Position numbers and translations under genes: made by a program. Shown piece by piece: positions 44,123 to 53,442 of a stretch of DNA of 63,957 bases (positions within the stretch are counted from its first letter, which is position 1; each line of letters starts with the position of its first letter). The notes beneath the pieces are model-generated. The model was not told the origin of the DNA. It did not search any database and worked only from the letters and a program-made list of their open reading frames with translations. Origin of the DNA: Mesorhizobium sp. (GTDB lineage Bacteria > Pseudomonadota > Alphaproteobacteria > Rhizobiales > Rhizobiaceae); the NCBI GenBank assembly GCA_004020545.1, contig SAQE01000034.1, positions 1 to 63,957 on the forward strand, read 5' to 3'.

Positions 44123-46309
44123 ATGTCCGTTCAGTCCGCGGCCGCAGATGTCGATGTCGATCTGAGACAGCTCTTCGCCAGCCTGGCGAGGAACTGGCTG
44201 CGCATTGTTCTCGTCACGCTCGTGGTCACCGGGCTGGCGTTTGCCTTCGCCTGGCTGGCGACGCCGCAATACAAGGCGGTGGCCAAGCTGGAGATCGGGT
44301 CGCGCGAATCGGTCTTCACGCGGCCGGCCGGCACGACCAATGACGACAAGCCGGCAACCGACGAGGAGGCGGTGGCCACCGAGGTCCAGATCATATCGTC
44401 ACCCGATATCCTCAAGCAGGTTGCCGCGGACCTCAATCTGGAGAAATTGCCCGAATTCGACGAGACGCTGAAGATGTCGGCGCTGAGCCGCGCTCTCATC
44501 CTTGTCGGCCTCAAGAGCGATCCCTTCGACATTCCGCCGGAAGAGCGCGTGCTCAAGGCGATGCACGACAAGCTCAACGTCTACGGCGTTGAAAAATCTC
44601 GCGTTATTGCAGTCGAGTTCTCCTCGGAGGATCCAAAGCTTGCCGCGCGGGTCTCGGACGCGATCGCGCAGGCCTATCTTGCTTCCAAGGGTAACGCAAA
44701 GAAGGAATCGAATACCGCCGCCACGGGTTTCCTTGGCCCGGAAATCACCGATCTGCAGAATCGGGTGAAAGAGGCCGAAGCGAAGGTCGCTGCTTACCGC
44801 GCACAATCCGACCTCTTGATGGGCGGCAACAATTCGGTGCTCGCGACCCAACAGCTTTCCGAACTGTCGACCGAGCTTTCGCGGGTGCGCGCCAATCGCG
44901 CCGCTGCCGAGGCGACGGCCGACAGTGTGCGCAAGGCGATCCAGAATGGCGGCACGCTCGACAGCGTGCCGGAAGTCCTGTCTTCCGAACTGATCCAGCG
45001 CCTGCTCGAGCGGCAGGTTGAGCTGAGGGCCAACATTGCCGACCTGTCGACCACACTGCTCGACAACCATCCGCGCATCCGGGCGCTCAAGTCGCAGCTC
45101 GCCGATCTCAACGGCCAGATCCGCAACGAGGCGCAGAAGATCCTGAAGGGTCTGGCGACCCAGGCGCAGACGGCCAAGGCTCGCGAGGATCAGCTCGTCG
45201 AGGAGGTCAATCAGCTGAAAGCCGCTTCGGCCCGAGCCGGCGAACAGCAGGTGCAACTCGACGCGTTGCAGCGTGACGCCAATGCCCAGCGCCAGCAGCT
45301 CGAATCCTATATGGCGAGCTACCGCGAAGCGGCGTCGCGTGCCGACCGCAATTACCTGCCAGTGGACGCCCGCCTGCTTTCGAAAGTTCAGGTGCCGACG
45401 GAACCCTATTTCCCGAAGATCGGTCCGATTACGGGCGCCGCGGCGGCCGCGTCGCTGCTGCTGATGGCGATCGGCACGCTGCTGAAAGAGTTGTTCTCCG
45501 GCCGTGCCATGCGTCCGGCCGCCGGCGCCAGATTCGAGCCGATCGAGCAGGTAGCGATGCCGGTGGCGCGCACCGAGCCGACAGTAGCCGAAGCCGAGGA
45601 CGAAGACAGCGACGATTCGGTCGCCGAAGACCGGATCGGGCAGGGCGCCGCCCTGGCGGCCGCGCCTGCCGAGCGGGCAGGGACGGAAGCGCCCCGGCCG
45701 TGGCAGTCCAGGCTGGGCGAGATCGATGTCGACAAAGCGGCGGAGAAGCTGATCGCTTCGGGAGCCGCGCGCGCCATCTTCGTCTCACCGGAAGGCGACG
45801 AAGCCGCCGCTACCGCCGTGCTGGTAGCACGCGAAGTTTCGGATGCGGGACTGCGCGTGCTGCTGCTCGATCTCACCGCTTCGGGCGCGGCATCGCGGCC
45901 GATGCTCGACAGCGGGCTTTTCCCCGGGATCACCAATCTTCTGGCGTCCGAAGCCCAGTTCAGCGACGTCATCCACCCCGATCTCTATTCGGACGCGCAT
46001 GTCATTCCCGTCGGCACCGCCGATCCGGTCAAGGCCATGCGCGCCGCCGACAGGCTGCCGATCATCATGCAGTCGCTGACAACGGCCTACGATCTCGTGG
46101 TGGTCGAATGCGGGCCGGCCGATGCGCAAGGCATCAGCCGCCTCGTCGGCGAGGGCACGGAAGTCTTCCTGTCGATGCTCGAAGCCGATGACGAGGTGAC
46201 GCAGGCGGCGGTGAAGCTGATCGAAAACGGCTACCCGGACGTCACGCTGGTGACCCCGGTCGGCCGCGAGCCGGGAAATCCGCTGCCGGGACGCCGTTCG
46301 GCGGCGTAG
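44123..46309 (+). CDS. Polysaccharide co-polymerase (Wzc/ExoP type) with degenerate kinase domain
   Basis: 728 residues. The Wzz domain begins DVDLRQLFASLARNWLRIVL with membrane helix 1 (about 28-46). A long periplasmic coiled coil (about 205-400) and a GNVR-type segment follow, then helix 2 (about 432-455). The cytoplasmic C-terminal domain is related to BY-kinases: VLLLDLTASGAASRPMLDSG matches Walker A', and GLFPGITNLL and YDLVVVECGP are also present. The position of the P-loop (about 552-566) reads FVSPEGDEAAATAVLVA, without the Gly-Lys-Ser/Thr. The C-terminus has no tyrosine cluster. It probably controls chain length without kinase activity. Confidence 0.9.
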   Translation: MSVQSAAADVDVDLRQLFASLARNWLRIVLVTLVVTGLAFAFAWLATPQYKAVAKLEIGSRESVFTRPAGTTNDDKPATDEEAVATEVQIISSPDILKQVAADLNLEKLPEFDETLKMSALSRALILVGLKSDPFDIPPEERVLKAMHDKLNVYGVEKSRVIAVEFSSEDPKLAARVSDAIAQAYLASKGNAKKESNTAATGFLGPEITDLQNRVKEAEAKVAAYRAQSDLLMGGNNSVLATQQLSELSTELSRVRANRAAAEATADSVRKAIQNGGTLDSVPEVLSSELIQRLLERQVELRANIADLSTTLLDNHPRIRALKSQLADLNGQIRNEAQKILKGLATQAQTAKAREDQLVEEVNQLKAASARAGEQQVQLDALQRDANAQRQQLESYMASYREAASRADRNYLPVDARLLSKVQVPTEPYFPKIGPITGAAAAASLLLMAIGTLLKELFSGRAMRPAAGARFEPIEQVAMPVARTEPTVAEAEDEDSDDSVAEDRIGQGAALAAAPAERAGTEAPRPWQSRLGEIDVDKAAEKLIASGAARAIFVSPEGDEAAATAVLVAREVSDAGLRVLLLDLTASGAASRPMLDSGLFPGITNLLASEAQFSDVIHPDLYSDAHVIPVGTADPVKAMRAADRLPIIMQSLTTAYDLVVVECGPADAQGISRLVGEGTEVFLSMLEADDEVTQAAVKLIENGYPDVTLVTPVGREPGNPLPGRRSAA

Positions 46310-46597
46310 GGCTGAGCGCCGGTCGGGCTGGTCTGCACTGCCGCAGCGCTTGCCAAGAAGGCTGCGGCGAAGAGACCCAAGACGACGACGAATCGAGCAC
46401 GGTTCAGTCGGTGTCGGGCATGACGATCCCGGCAGGAAGACCGAGCCATGACGTTTCTCGGCAGCTCCGGCACTTTACATCGGAAGCAGGGCCCCTAGTT
46501 TTAGCGTTTCGCGCCGCGCGCTTTCGTGCGTGGATGATCGAGAGCGGGATCGTGAACCTTAGGCCGGTCCCCCAAAACTCCCAAAAGGATGGCTGCT

Positions 46598-47032
46598 ATG
46601 ACACAGGCCAAGAATGGCGACACTGTACGCATCAACTATACCGGACGTCTGGTCGACGGCACCCAATTCGACTCTTCCGGCAGTGAACCGCTGCAATTCA
46701 CGCTGGGTGAAGGACAGGTAATTCCCGGTCTTGAAACCCACGTCGAGGGCATGGAGGTCGGCACCAAAAGCACCGTCACCGTTCCCGCCGACGCCGCCTA
46801 TGGCCCCCATCGCCCCGAGGCCGTCGTAACCATCGACCGCGCGAGCGTGCCGGCGAACATCAACGTTGATATTGGCACGCAATTGCAGGCTCGCACCCGT
46901 GAAGGGCGCCCCATGCAGGTAACGGTCGTCGGCGTGGACGATTCCAGCGTCAAGCTCGACGGCAATCATCCGTTGGCCGGAAAGGACCTGGTGTTCGACG
47001 TTGAATTGGTCGAGATCGTTCAGGCGGCGTAG
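46598..47032 (+). CDS. FKBP-type peptidyl-prolyl cis-trans isomerase (SlyD-like)
   Basis: 144 residues. The FKBP core is VRINYTGRLVDGTQFDSSGS and GQVIPGLETHVEGMEVGTKS. An inserted IF (chaperone) domain is at about 72-122, as in SlyD. The His-rich metal-binding tail of E. coli SlyD is absent. Cytoplasmic folding helper. ATG at 46598 is 7 nt after AAGGA; an in-frame ATG at 46589 is less well placed. Confidence 0.92.
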   Translation: MTQAKNGDTVRINYTGRLVDGTQFDSSGSEPLQFTLGEGQVIPGLETHVEGMEVGTKSTVTVPADAAYGPHRPEAVVTIDRASVPANINVDIGTQLQARTREGRPMQVTVVGVDDSSVKLDGNHPLAGKDLVFDVELVEIVQAA

Positions 47033-47069
47033 TTAGATTTAGAAGATCACCCGGCGGATACAGAACCCG

Positions 47070-47306
47070 TCAAGGCGCGCGATCGATCAGGGCTTTGGCT
47101 CCTTCCTGCTCGGCGCAATGCGCGCAGCAATAGATGATATCGCCCTGCTCGACGCCGTGCCCCATGATCCGCACCCTGCAATGAGGGCAGGTCGGCGCGA
47201 GCTTGTGGATCGCGCACTCGAAGCTGTCAAAAGTGTAGGTTTGGCCGCCCAGGCTCACTTGGAATGCCTTATCGTAGTCATTGCCGCACTGGTCGCACTT
47301 AGCCAT
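47070..47306 (-). CDS. Small Cys-rich metal-binding protein (prokaryotic metallothionein-like)
   Basis: 78 residues with nine cysteines. CDQCGN at the start, then TFDSFECAIHKLAPTCPHC, MGHGVEQGD and YCCAHCAEQEG. This pattern matches bacterial metallothionein-family (SmtA-like) proteins and implies two zinc clusters. GGAGG lies 8 nt before the start. It is convergent with the FKBP gene with a 37-bp gap. Confidence 0.85.
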   Translation of the reverse strand: MAKCDQCGNDYDKAFQVSLGGQTYTFDSFECAIHKLAPTCPHCRVRIMGHGVEQGDIIYCCAHCAEQEGAKALIDRAP

Positions 47307-47425
47307 GGCCTTTTCCTCCTTCTGAGTGCGAAAACCTCACGGCTAGCGATAGGTTCCGCCCAACGCCCGTCAAGGTCTCGACCTCGACCTGTTTGCCCGT
47401 ATCAACCAGGAGATCGACGGCGAAA

Positions 47426-47490
47426 GACATGCATCAAAACAAAGACTTGGAGCGCGTCGCCTGAATTCGTTTCAGCGCGACGCGCTTTAA
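47426..47490. repeat. Rhizobial palindromic repeat overlapping a gene end
   Basis: GACATGCATCAAAACAAAGA, then AGCGCGTCGCC...GCGACGCGCTTTAA. It is the inverted equivalent of 29937-30000. Its last bases provide the TAA stop of the acetyltransferase gene on the minus strand (47487-47489). Confidence 0.8.
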
Positions 47491-48716
47491 CTGTCGTCCT
47501 CGGCAACAGCGGGTGCCGCTTGTCCGGCAGCCTTGCGGCGCAGCATCTTGGTCAGCTTCCAGAGCGTCGGGTTGTTCTTGATGAACGCCTTTGCCCGCGC
47601 GCCCTGTCGGAGCCCGGTCGCCAGCGCCCGGCCTTTCAGCGTCAGAGGCGCCAAAACCTCGAAATGCTGGACCTCGATGTCGCACCAGAGCCGCTTGTAG
47701 GGCTCGTCGCCGACCGAGAAATCATAGACGTCGAAGCCGAACTCGCAGGCTTCCTGGATGTTGTCGAAGAACAGGAAGTCGCCCGGGCTGGTGAAGGCGA
47801 GATCGTCCTCGGCGATCGCGCCGAACTCGCAGATCAGGCGCTTGCCCGAGCGGCTGGAGCCGGTAACGGCGCGAGGCTTCCCGGCCACTTCCAGCCCATG
47901 CAGCAGGAAGGAAGGCCTTTGCTCGGCCAGCGCATCGGCAAACAGCGCCCGGAAGAAGGCGCGCACTTCCGCGCCGCCGAACACATTGGCTATGCCCATC
48001 TTGGCGAAGCGCACCTCCTTCATGTCGAAGAAAGCGTCGAGCAGCCTGTCGACCTCTTCAAGCGTGCGCGCCTCGATGCGGTCGAAGCTGCCGACGGCCT
48101 CGAACTTGCGCGTCTGCGACCGGTGCTTCTTACGCTTGCGCTTGCCGCTCGCGCGGCCGAGCAACGCATCGAAGCCGCCGTCGAGATCGACCGCGAGCGC
48201 AAGGTTCGGGCTCGGAAAATTGGGCAACGCGGCAAGCGGGTTGGCGACGTCGTCGAGATCGGGCAGCAGCCGCTCCAGCGAGATGAGGTCGATGTCCGGC
48301 CGCGCCTTGGCGATGGCCGAGAACAGCGAGCGGATCGCCGGGCCGTCGATGGCGCGCAGAAACCGCGGGTCAGCGGCGGGGAAGTTGCCGTTGGCATGAC
48401 GTCCGCCGGCGAAACGAGCGACACGGAAGGGGCCGCTTCGCACGACCTCCAGCGCCAGTGAAAGCGCCGGTCGACCTTCGATGTTCAGCGTTGCGACCAC
48501 CATGTCGGCCTTGGTCTCGACCGCCCAGTTGCGCACCCAGGACGCGCTCTGTGCCGGAGCAAACAGCGCCGAAGCGCAGAATTCCGCGTAATCGGCGAGG
48601 CTGGCGCCGTCACTCACCGCTGCCGTCAGTCGGGTCTGGTTCGAGGCAGGCGCACGCGCCGGCGCTTCATTGGCCGCGACCCGATTGCCGTCAAATGACG
48701 CGGCGGCGTCAACCAT
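47487..48716 (-). CDS. GNAT/BioF2-like acetyltransferase (CelD-type)
   Basis: 409 residues. Two-lobed acyltransferase of the type annotated as cellulose-biosynthesis CelD or Acetyltransf_6. SGKRKRKKHRSQTRKFEAVG leads into the C-terminal GNAT fold, with FLLHGLEVAGKPRAVTGSSR and FDNIQEACEFGFDVYDFSVG. It probably acetylates a sugar or polysaccharide precursor. AAGGA lies 7 nt before the start. Its stop codon is supplied by the palindromic repeat downstream. It is divergent from the deacetylase, so both may modify the same polymer. Confidence 0.87.
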   Translation of the reverse strand: MVDAAASFDGNRVAANEAPARAPASNQTRLTAAVSDGASLADYAEFCASALFAPAQSASWVRNWAVETKADMVVATLNIEGRPALSLALEVVRSGPFRVARFAGGRHANGNFPAADPRFLRAIDGPAIRSLFSAIAKARPDIDLISLERLLPDLDDVANPLAALPNFPSPNLALAVDLDGGFDALLGRASGKRKRKKHRSQTRKFEAVGSFDRIEARTLEEVDRLLDAFFDMKEVRFAKMGIANVFGGAEVRAFFRALFADALAEQRPSFLLHGLEVAGKPRAVTGSSRSGKRLICEFGAIAEDDLAFTSPGDFLFFDNIQEACEFGFDVYDFSVGDEPYKRLWCDIEVQHFEVLAPLTLKGRALATGLRQGARAKAFIKNNPTLWKLTKMLRRKAAGQAAPAVAEDDS

Positions 48717-48806
48717 CCCTCAATCCTTAAGACGTATTGGTTGCAACCTGGGGTTCGCATAGGCGCAAGTCGTGCTTGGATGAGCCTAGGCGCAAAAGGT
48801 GAAGGA

Positions 48807-49862
48807 ATGATCGACGGGGGCGAGGCGATCCGGAAACTGGCCTTGAACGTTGCCCGCTACACAGGCCTCGCTCCGCTGGCGAAGCCGTTCGTCGGCGGCA
48901 TCGGCGCCATCCTGATGCTGCATCGCGTGACCGCGACACCCGAAAAGCCGAACAGCGTCAATCGCCATCTGAACATCGCCCCTGCCTTCCTCGACAAGCT
49001 GATCGCCGACATGAAGGGAAGGGGCTATGCCTTCGTCAGTCTGGACGAAGCGATCGAGCGCGTCGAGGCGGGCGGCAAACACGGCCAGTTCGCCACGATC
49101 ACCGCCGACGACGCCTATCGCGACAACATGACGGAAGCGCTGCCGGTGCTGGAAAAGCACGGCGCGCCGATCACCATCTATGTCGCGCCAGGCCTGATCG
49201 ACGGTGCCGTCGACCTGTGGTGGGACGTCGTCGAGGATATCGTCGACACCAGCTCACACCTGACGCTGAAGACGGCGAAAGGATCGACGGTCGTCGATTG
49301 CTCGACGCCTGGCCGAAAGGTTCAGGCCATTGCACGGCTGAATGCCTGGTTGACCCTTGAAGTCCCGGAAGAAGAGCAGGGCGCTGCGCTGCGCGAACTG
49401 GCGCGCTCGAACGGCATCGAGCTTGGCAGAGGCCCCGGCACGCTGATGAACTGGGACGAGATCCGCGCGATGGCCGCGCATCCGCTGGTGACGATCGGCG
49501 CGCATACCGTCAACCACCGCAATCTCAAGCGGCTTTCGGAGGCGGACGCGCGCCACGAGATCGGCGAGGTCCGGAGCATCCTCAAGCAAAGGATCGGGCT
49601 GGAGCCGCGCCATTTCGCTTACCCTTACGGCTACGCCAGCGCGGTCGGCTGCCGCGAGGTGGGTTTTGCCCGCGACGCCGGCTATGTCTCGGCGGTGACG
49701 ACCCGGCACGGCGTGCTGAGAGCCGAGCATGCCGGCTTCCTGCATGCGCTGCCGCGCATCTCGGTCAACGGCCGTTACCAGAGCGTCGCCCATATCCGCA
49801 CGATGCTGTCGGGCGTGACGACGCCGCTCGCCAATGCCGGCAAGATGGTGGTCACCATCTGA
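48807..49862 (+). CDS. Polysaccharide deacetylase family protein (NodB homology)
   Basis: 351 residues. The catalytic motif 1 is modified to ITADDAYRDNM (normally TFDDG) but keeps both aspartates. Motif 2 is IGAHTVNHRNLKRLS with the two metal-binding histidines. FAYPYGYAS is motif 3. It likely removes N- or O-acetyl groups from a polysaccharide; no signal peptide is evident, so it may act on lipid-linked intermediates. The start at 48807 follows AAAGG; the frame is open further upstream. Confidence 0.9.
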   Translation: MIDGGEAIRKLALNVARYTGLAPLAKPFVGGIGAILMLHRVTATPEKPNSVNRHLNIAPAFLDKLIADMKGRGYAFVSLDEAIERVEAGGKHGQFATITADDAYRDNMTEALPVLEKHGAPITIYVAPGLIDGAVDLWWDVVEDIVDTSSHLTLKTAKGSTVVDCSTPGRKVQAIARLNAWLTLEVPEEEQGAALRELARSNGIELGRGPGTLMNWDEIRAMAAHPLVTIGAHTVNHRNLKRLSEADARHEIGEVRSILKQRIGLEPRHFAYPYGYASAVGCREVGFARDAGYVSAVTTRHGVLRAEHAGFLHALPRISVNGRYQSVAHIRTMLSGVTTPLANAGKMVVTI

Positions 49863-49871
49863 TAAGGCGCT

Positions 49872-50087
49872 TCAGCCCTTCGGCGGCGGCTCCAGGATCA
49901 GCCATTTGATGATGCCCATCGCCGGCAGCACCCAGAGCAGGCCGCTGAACAGGAAGAACAGGAAATGCGCCGGCGCGCCATACTCGGCGAGCCTGGTGAC
50001 CGCTACGGCCGAGGCGATCAGCGCGTAGATGATGACCAGCGCCACCAGCAGGATGGTTCCGATCAGCTTTTTCAGGCGAATGGGCAT
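49872..50087 (-). CDS. DUF2842 family small membrane protein
   Basis: 71 residues, two membrane helices ([20 protein letters not shown] and [20 protein letters not shown]) ending in a short proline-rich tail. This layout is typical of DUF2842 proteins of alphaproteobacteria. It is convergent with the deacetylase gene (9 bp apart) and divergent from ctaA, with which it is often associated. Function is unknown. Confidence 0.88.
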   Translation of the reverse strand: MPIRLKKLIGTILLVALVIIYALIASAVAVTRLAEYGAPAHFLFFLFSGLLWVLPAMGIIKWLILEPPPKG

Positions 50088-50239
50088 GTCGCGGTTCCGT
50101 TGACCCGTCTCGCTTAGGCCGAACGACGGCCATGCGCAACCACCGCTCACCGGCGCGACGGCGTGCCGCGCTGTCCGGCCTTGCCAGCGCGGCGGCCATG
50201 GTCCACCAATCGCGCGTTTCAATTGCTGGGAAAAGCCCC

Positions 50240-51331
50240 ATGGCTGCCATCACCGCCACGGCCCCATACGCGGCACGCGACCGCGATCTGCATAACCGCG
50301 CTCTGGTGCGCGGCTGGCTGTATTTCGTGCTGCTCGTGCTGTTTGCGCTGGTGCTGGTCGGCGGCGCCACAAGGCTCACCGGTTCTGGTCTTTCGATCAC
50401 CGAGTGGCAGCCGATCCACGGCGTCATCCCGCCGCTCAACGATGCCGAATGGCAGGAAGAATTCCAGCGCTACCAGCAGATCCCGCAATATGCCGAGCTC
50501 AACAAGGGCATGAGCATCGAGGCGTTCAAGTCGATCTTCTGGTGGGAATGGGTGCACCGCATTCTCGCGCGCAGCGTCGGCGCCGTCTTTGCCCTGCCGC
50601 TGCTGTTCTTCTGGGCGACGCGCCGCATCGAACGCGGCCTCGGGCCGAAGCTTTCAGGCATCCTCCTGCTCGGAGGTCTGCAAGGCGCCATCGGCTGGTG
50701 GATGGTGGCTTCGGGGCTCGTCGACCGCGTCTCGGTCAGCGAGTACCGGCTGGCCACGCATCTGACGATCGCGGCGCTGATCTACACCGCCACCATGGTG
50801 GTCGCGCGAGGGTTGGCGCCACACTCCGAGCGCGCCGCCGACCGCTCGACGCAGCGGCTTGCCGGCTTCATCGTGCTTTTGGCGCTGATCCAGATCTATC
50901 TCGGCGGGCTGGTTGCCGGCCTCCACGCCGGCCTGAGCTACAACACATGGCCGTTGATGGACGGGAAGGTGATCCCGGCTGATCTCTTCCTGCTGAAACC
51001 GGCCTGGCTAAACCTCTTCGAGAATCCGAAGACGGTGCAGTTCGTGCACCGGCTCGGCGCCTACGCACTCTTTGTGATGTCGCTCTGGCATATGATCGCC
51101 ACGTGGCGGCGCCAGCCCGGCACGACGCATGCCCGCCGCGCTACGCTGCTGTTCCTGCTGGTGCTGGTGCAGGCCTCGATCGGCGTCGGCACGCTCTTGA
51201 TGCAGGTGCCGCTGCACATGGCGCTGACCCATCAGGGCTTCGCGCTGATCGTGCTCGGCTTTGCCGCTGCGCATTGGCGCGGCACCAAGGGCGCTTATCC
51301 GCTGCCGACCGAGATCGCTGTCAGAAGCTGA
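50240..51331 (+). CDS. ctaA: Heme A synthase (CtaA/COX15)
   Basis: Oxidises heme O to heme A for cytochrome c oxidase. 363 residues, eight membrane helices. Conserved histidines occur in [36 protein letters not shown] and [30 protein letters not shown] is the N-terminal signature. The chosen start (50240) follows GGGAAAAG. It is convergent with argC. Confidence 0.95.
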   Translation: MAAITATAPYAARDRDLHNRALVRGWLYFVLLVLFALVLVGGATRLTGSGLSITEWQPIHGVIPPLNDAEWQEEFQRYQQIPQYAELNKGMSIEAFKSIFWWEWVHRILARSVGAVFALPLLFFWATRRIERGLGPKLSGILLLGGLQGAIGWWMVASGLVDRVSVSEYRLATHLTIAALIYTATMVVARGLAPHSERAADRSTQRLAGFIVLLALIQIYLGGLVAGLHAGLSYNTWPLMDGKVIPADLFLLKPAWLNLFENPKTVQFVHRLGAYALFVMSLWHMIATWRRQPGTTHARRATLLFLLVLVQASIGVGTLLMQVPLHMALTHQGFALIVLGFAAAHWRGTKGAYPLPTEIAVRS

Positions 51332-51353
51332 CGCGCATCTTGCGGATCGCCGC

Positions 51354-52286
51354 TCAGTGCTTGATGCCGAGCATCAGGTCCAGGTTCTGCACGGCGGCCC
51401 CGGACGCACCCTTGCCGAGATTGTCGTAGACAGCCAGGAGCAGCGCCTGCGCCCGCTCGTCATTGGCGAACACATAGACCTTCATCCGGTTGGTGCCGTT
51501 ATAGACCTCCGGATCGATCTCCGGCATGCGCTCCATATGCGTATAGGGTGCGACCTCGACCACGCCGCCATCGATCGAGGCGTAATGGTCGGCGATCGCC
51601 GCATGAAGCTCCGCGCCCGTCGGCACGCGATCGAGGCCGCCGAGCTGCAGCGGCACCACCGTGATCATGCCTTGGGCGAAATTGCCGACCGCCGGCTGCA
51701 TGATCGGATCACGCGTCAGCTTCGCATAGGTCCTGAGCTCCGGCACATGCTTGTGCTGCAGCGTCAGGCCATAGGGCAGGAACTCGGGCGCATCCTCGCC
51801 CTTGCCGACATAGTCCTCGATCATTGGGCGGCCGCCGCCGGAATAGCCGGAAATGCCGTTGACGGTGATCGGAAAATCGGCGGGCAGCAGGCCGGCGGAG
51901 ACCAGCGGACGAACCGTCGCGATCGGGCCCTGCGGCCAGCAGCCGGGATTGGCGACGCGCTTTGCGTTGGCGATCTTTTTCGCCTGATCCTTGTCCATTT
52001 CGGCAAAGCCATATTCCCAGCCCTCGGCCACGCGATGCGCGGTCGAGGCGTCGATCACCTTTGTCGTGTCGTTGTCGATCAGCGACACGCTTTCCTTGGC
52101 GGCGGCATCCGGCAGGCAGAGGATCGCGACATCGGCGGCATTGAGGAATTCGGCCCTGGCCGCGGCTTCCTTGCGGCGGTAGGCGGGAATGGAGATGATC
52201 TCCAGGTCGCCGCGGTCGGCCAGCAGCGCCCTGATCTGCAGGCCTGTCGTGCCATGCTCGCCATCAATGAAGATTTTCGGTTTCAT
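51354..52286 (-). CDS. argC: N-acetyl-gamma-glutamyl-phosphate reductase (type 2)
   Basis: Third step of arginine synthesis: reduces N-acetylglutamyl phosphate to the semialdehyde. 310 residues, the shorter ArgC type. The catalytic Cys116 is in VANPGCWPQG. The N-terminus KIFIDGEHGTTGLQIRALL is the NADP-binding start. GYSGGGRPMIEDY is also conserved. It is followed upstream, on the same strand, by speB. Confidence 0.96.
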   Translation of the reverse strand: MKPKIFIDGEHGTTGLQIRALLADRGDLEIISIPAYRRKEAAARAEFLNAADVAILCLPDAAAKESVSLIDNDTTKVIDASTAHRVAEGWEYGFAEMDKDQAKKIANAKRVANPGCWPQGPIATVRPLVSAGLLPADFPITVNGISGYSGGGRPMIEDYVGKGEDAPEFLPYGLTLQHKHVPELRTYAKLTRDPIMQPAVGNFAQGMITVVPLQLGGLDRVPTGAELHAAIADHYASIDGGVVEVAPYTHMERMPEIDPEVYNGTNRMKVYVFANDERAQALLLAVYDNLGKGASGAAVQNLDLMLGIKH

Positions 52287-52315
52287 CGGTTACCAAATTC
52301 CCTGCGATTTCAAGA

Positions 52316-53317
52316 CTATATGCCGTTAGCGTTATGTAGAACGGCATGAGTGCCGTTGTTCAGGTCGTCGAGCCGCGCCTTCCGTTCGGCCACCAGGCCA
52401 AGATAGTGCATGGCAATGATCGATCCGGCGATCGCCGTAATATCGGCATGATCATAGGCCGGCGCAACCTCGACGACGTCGGCGCCGACGATATCGACCT
52501 GGCCGAGCTGGCGCAGCGTCGACAGCATCTTGGCCGAGGATGGGCCGCCGGCGACCGGCGTGCCGGTGCCGGGCGCGAAAGCCGGATCAAGGCAGTCGAT
52601 GTCGAAGGTGAGATAGGTCTTCCTGCCGCCGGTGCGGTCGACGATGGCGTAGGCGATGTCCGAGGCCCGCATTTCCTCGACCTCATGGCCGTAGAGGATC
52701 TTGATGCCGAACGTGTCGGGCGCATGCGTGCGGATGCCGATCTGGATCGAGCGGTCGGGATCGATGATGCCTTCATTCACCGCACGGGCGACGAAGGAGC
52801 CGTGATCGATGCGCTTGCCGTCATCCGGCCAGGTGTCCTGATGCGCGTCGAACTGCACGAGCGCCAGCGGTCCGTGGATTGCGGCATGCGCCTTGAGCAG
52901 CGGCCAGGTGACGAAATGGTCGCCGCCGAGCGTCAACAGGAAGGCGCCTGATTTCAGGATCTTGGCCGCCTCGCGCTCGATCGTGCCGGGCGTCTTCTGG
53001 TGGTTGCCGCTGTCGAGCAGGCAATCGCCATAGTCGATCACCGCGAGCTGTTCGAACAGGTCGCGCGAGAACGGGTATTGCGGATCGTTGTCGAGGATCG
53101 CCGAAGCGCGGCGGATCGCCTGCGGCCCAAAGCGAGCGCCCGGCCGGTTGGTGACGGCGGCGTCGAAGGGAATGCCCCACACGACGGCGTCCGCGCCCTT
53201 TACGTCCTTCGTGTACTTGCGCCGCATGAACGACAGCGCGCCGGCATAGGTCGGCTCGAACGACGCGCCCGTCTTGGAACGGGCGGTGAAGGCGTGGTCG
53301 ATCTCTTTGTTCGCCAT
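52316..53317 (-). CDS. speB: Agmatinase / ureohydrolase family
   Basis: 333 residues, binuclear Mn ureohydrolase. Metal ligands H134 (GGDHF), D157, H159 and D161 (FDAHQDT), D238 and D240 (DIDCLDP). It probably hydrolyses agmatine to putrescine and urea, though related guanidino substrates cannot be excluded from sequence. The start at 53317 is preceded by GAGGA. It lies directly upstream of argC (29-bp gap), linking arginine synthesis and polyamine supply. Confidence 0.92.
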   Translation of the reverse strand: MANKEIDHAFTARSKTGASFEPTYAGALSFMRRKYTKDVKGADAVVWGIPFDAAVTNRPGARFGPQAIRRASAILDNDPQYPFSRDLFEQLAVIDYGDCLLDSGNHQKTPGTIEREAAKILKSGAFLLTLGGDHFVTWPLLKAHAAIHGPLALVQFDAHQDTWPDDGKRIDHGSFVARAVNEGIIDPDRSIQIGIRTHAPDTFGIKILYGHEVEEMRASDIAYAIVDRTGGRKTYLTFDIDCLDPAFAPGTGTPVAGGPSSAKMLSTLRQLGQVDIVGADVVEVAPAYDHADITAIAGSIIAMHYLGLVAERKARLDDLNNGTHAVLHNANGI

Positions 53318-53442
53318 TACGGGTCCTCGGTTGTCTTCGGGGCAGCCACAACTACAGAACCGGCACGCAACATGCCAGTCACAGCTTGCGGAGACGGATT
53401 GGCGCTCAGTGAGTGCCACGGCAACACAGGATTTGTATCATT

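Noticed and set aside
46231-46473. Minus-strand frame with a hydrophobic stretch after the co-polymerase gene
   Set aside because: It overlaps the co-polymerase 3' end by 79 bp, lacks a good ribosome binding site and has no family-like sequence beyond one hydrophobic run.
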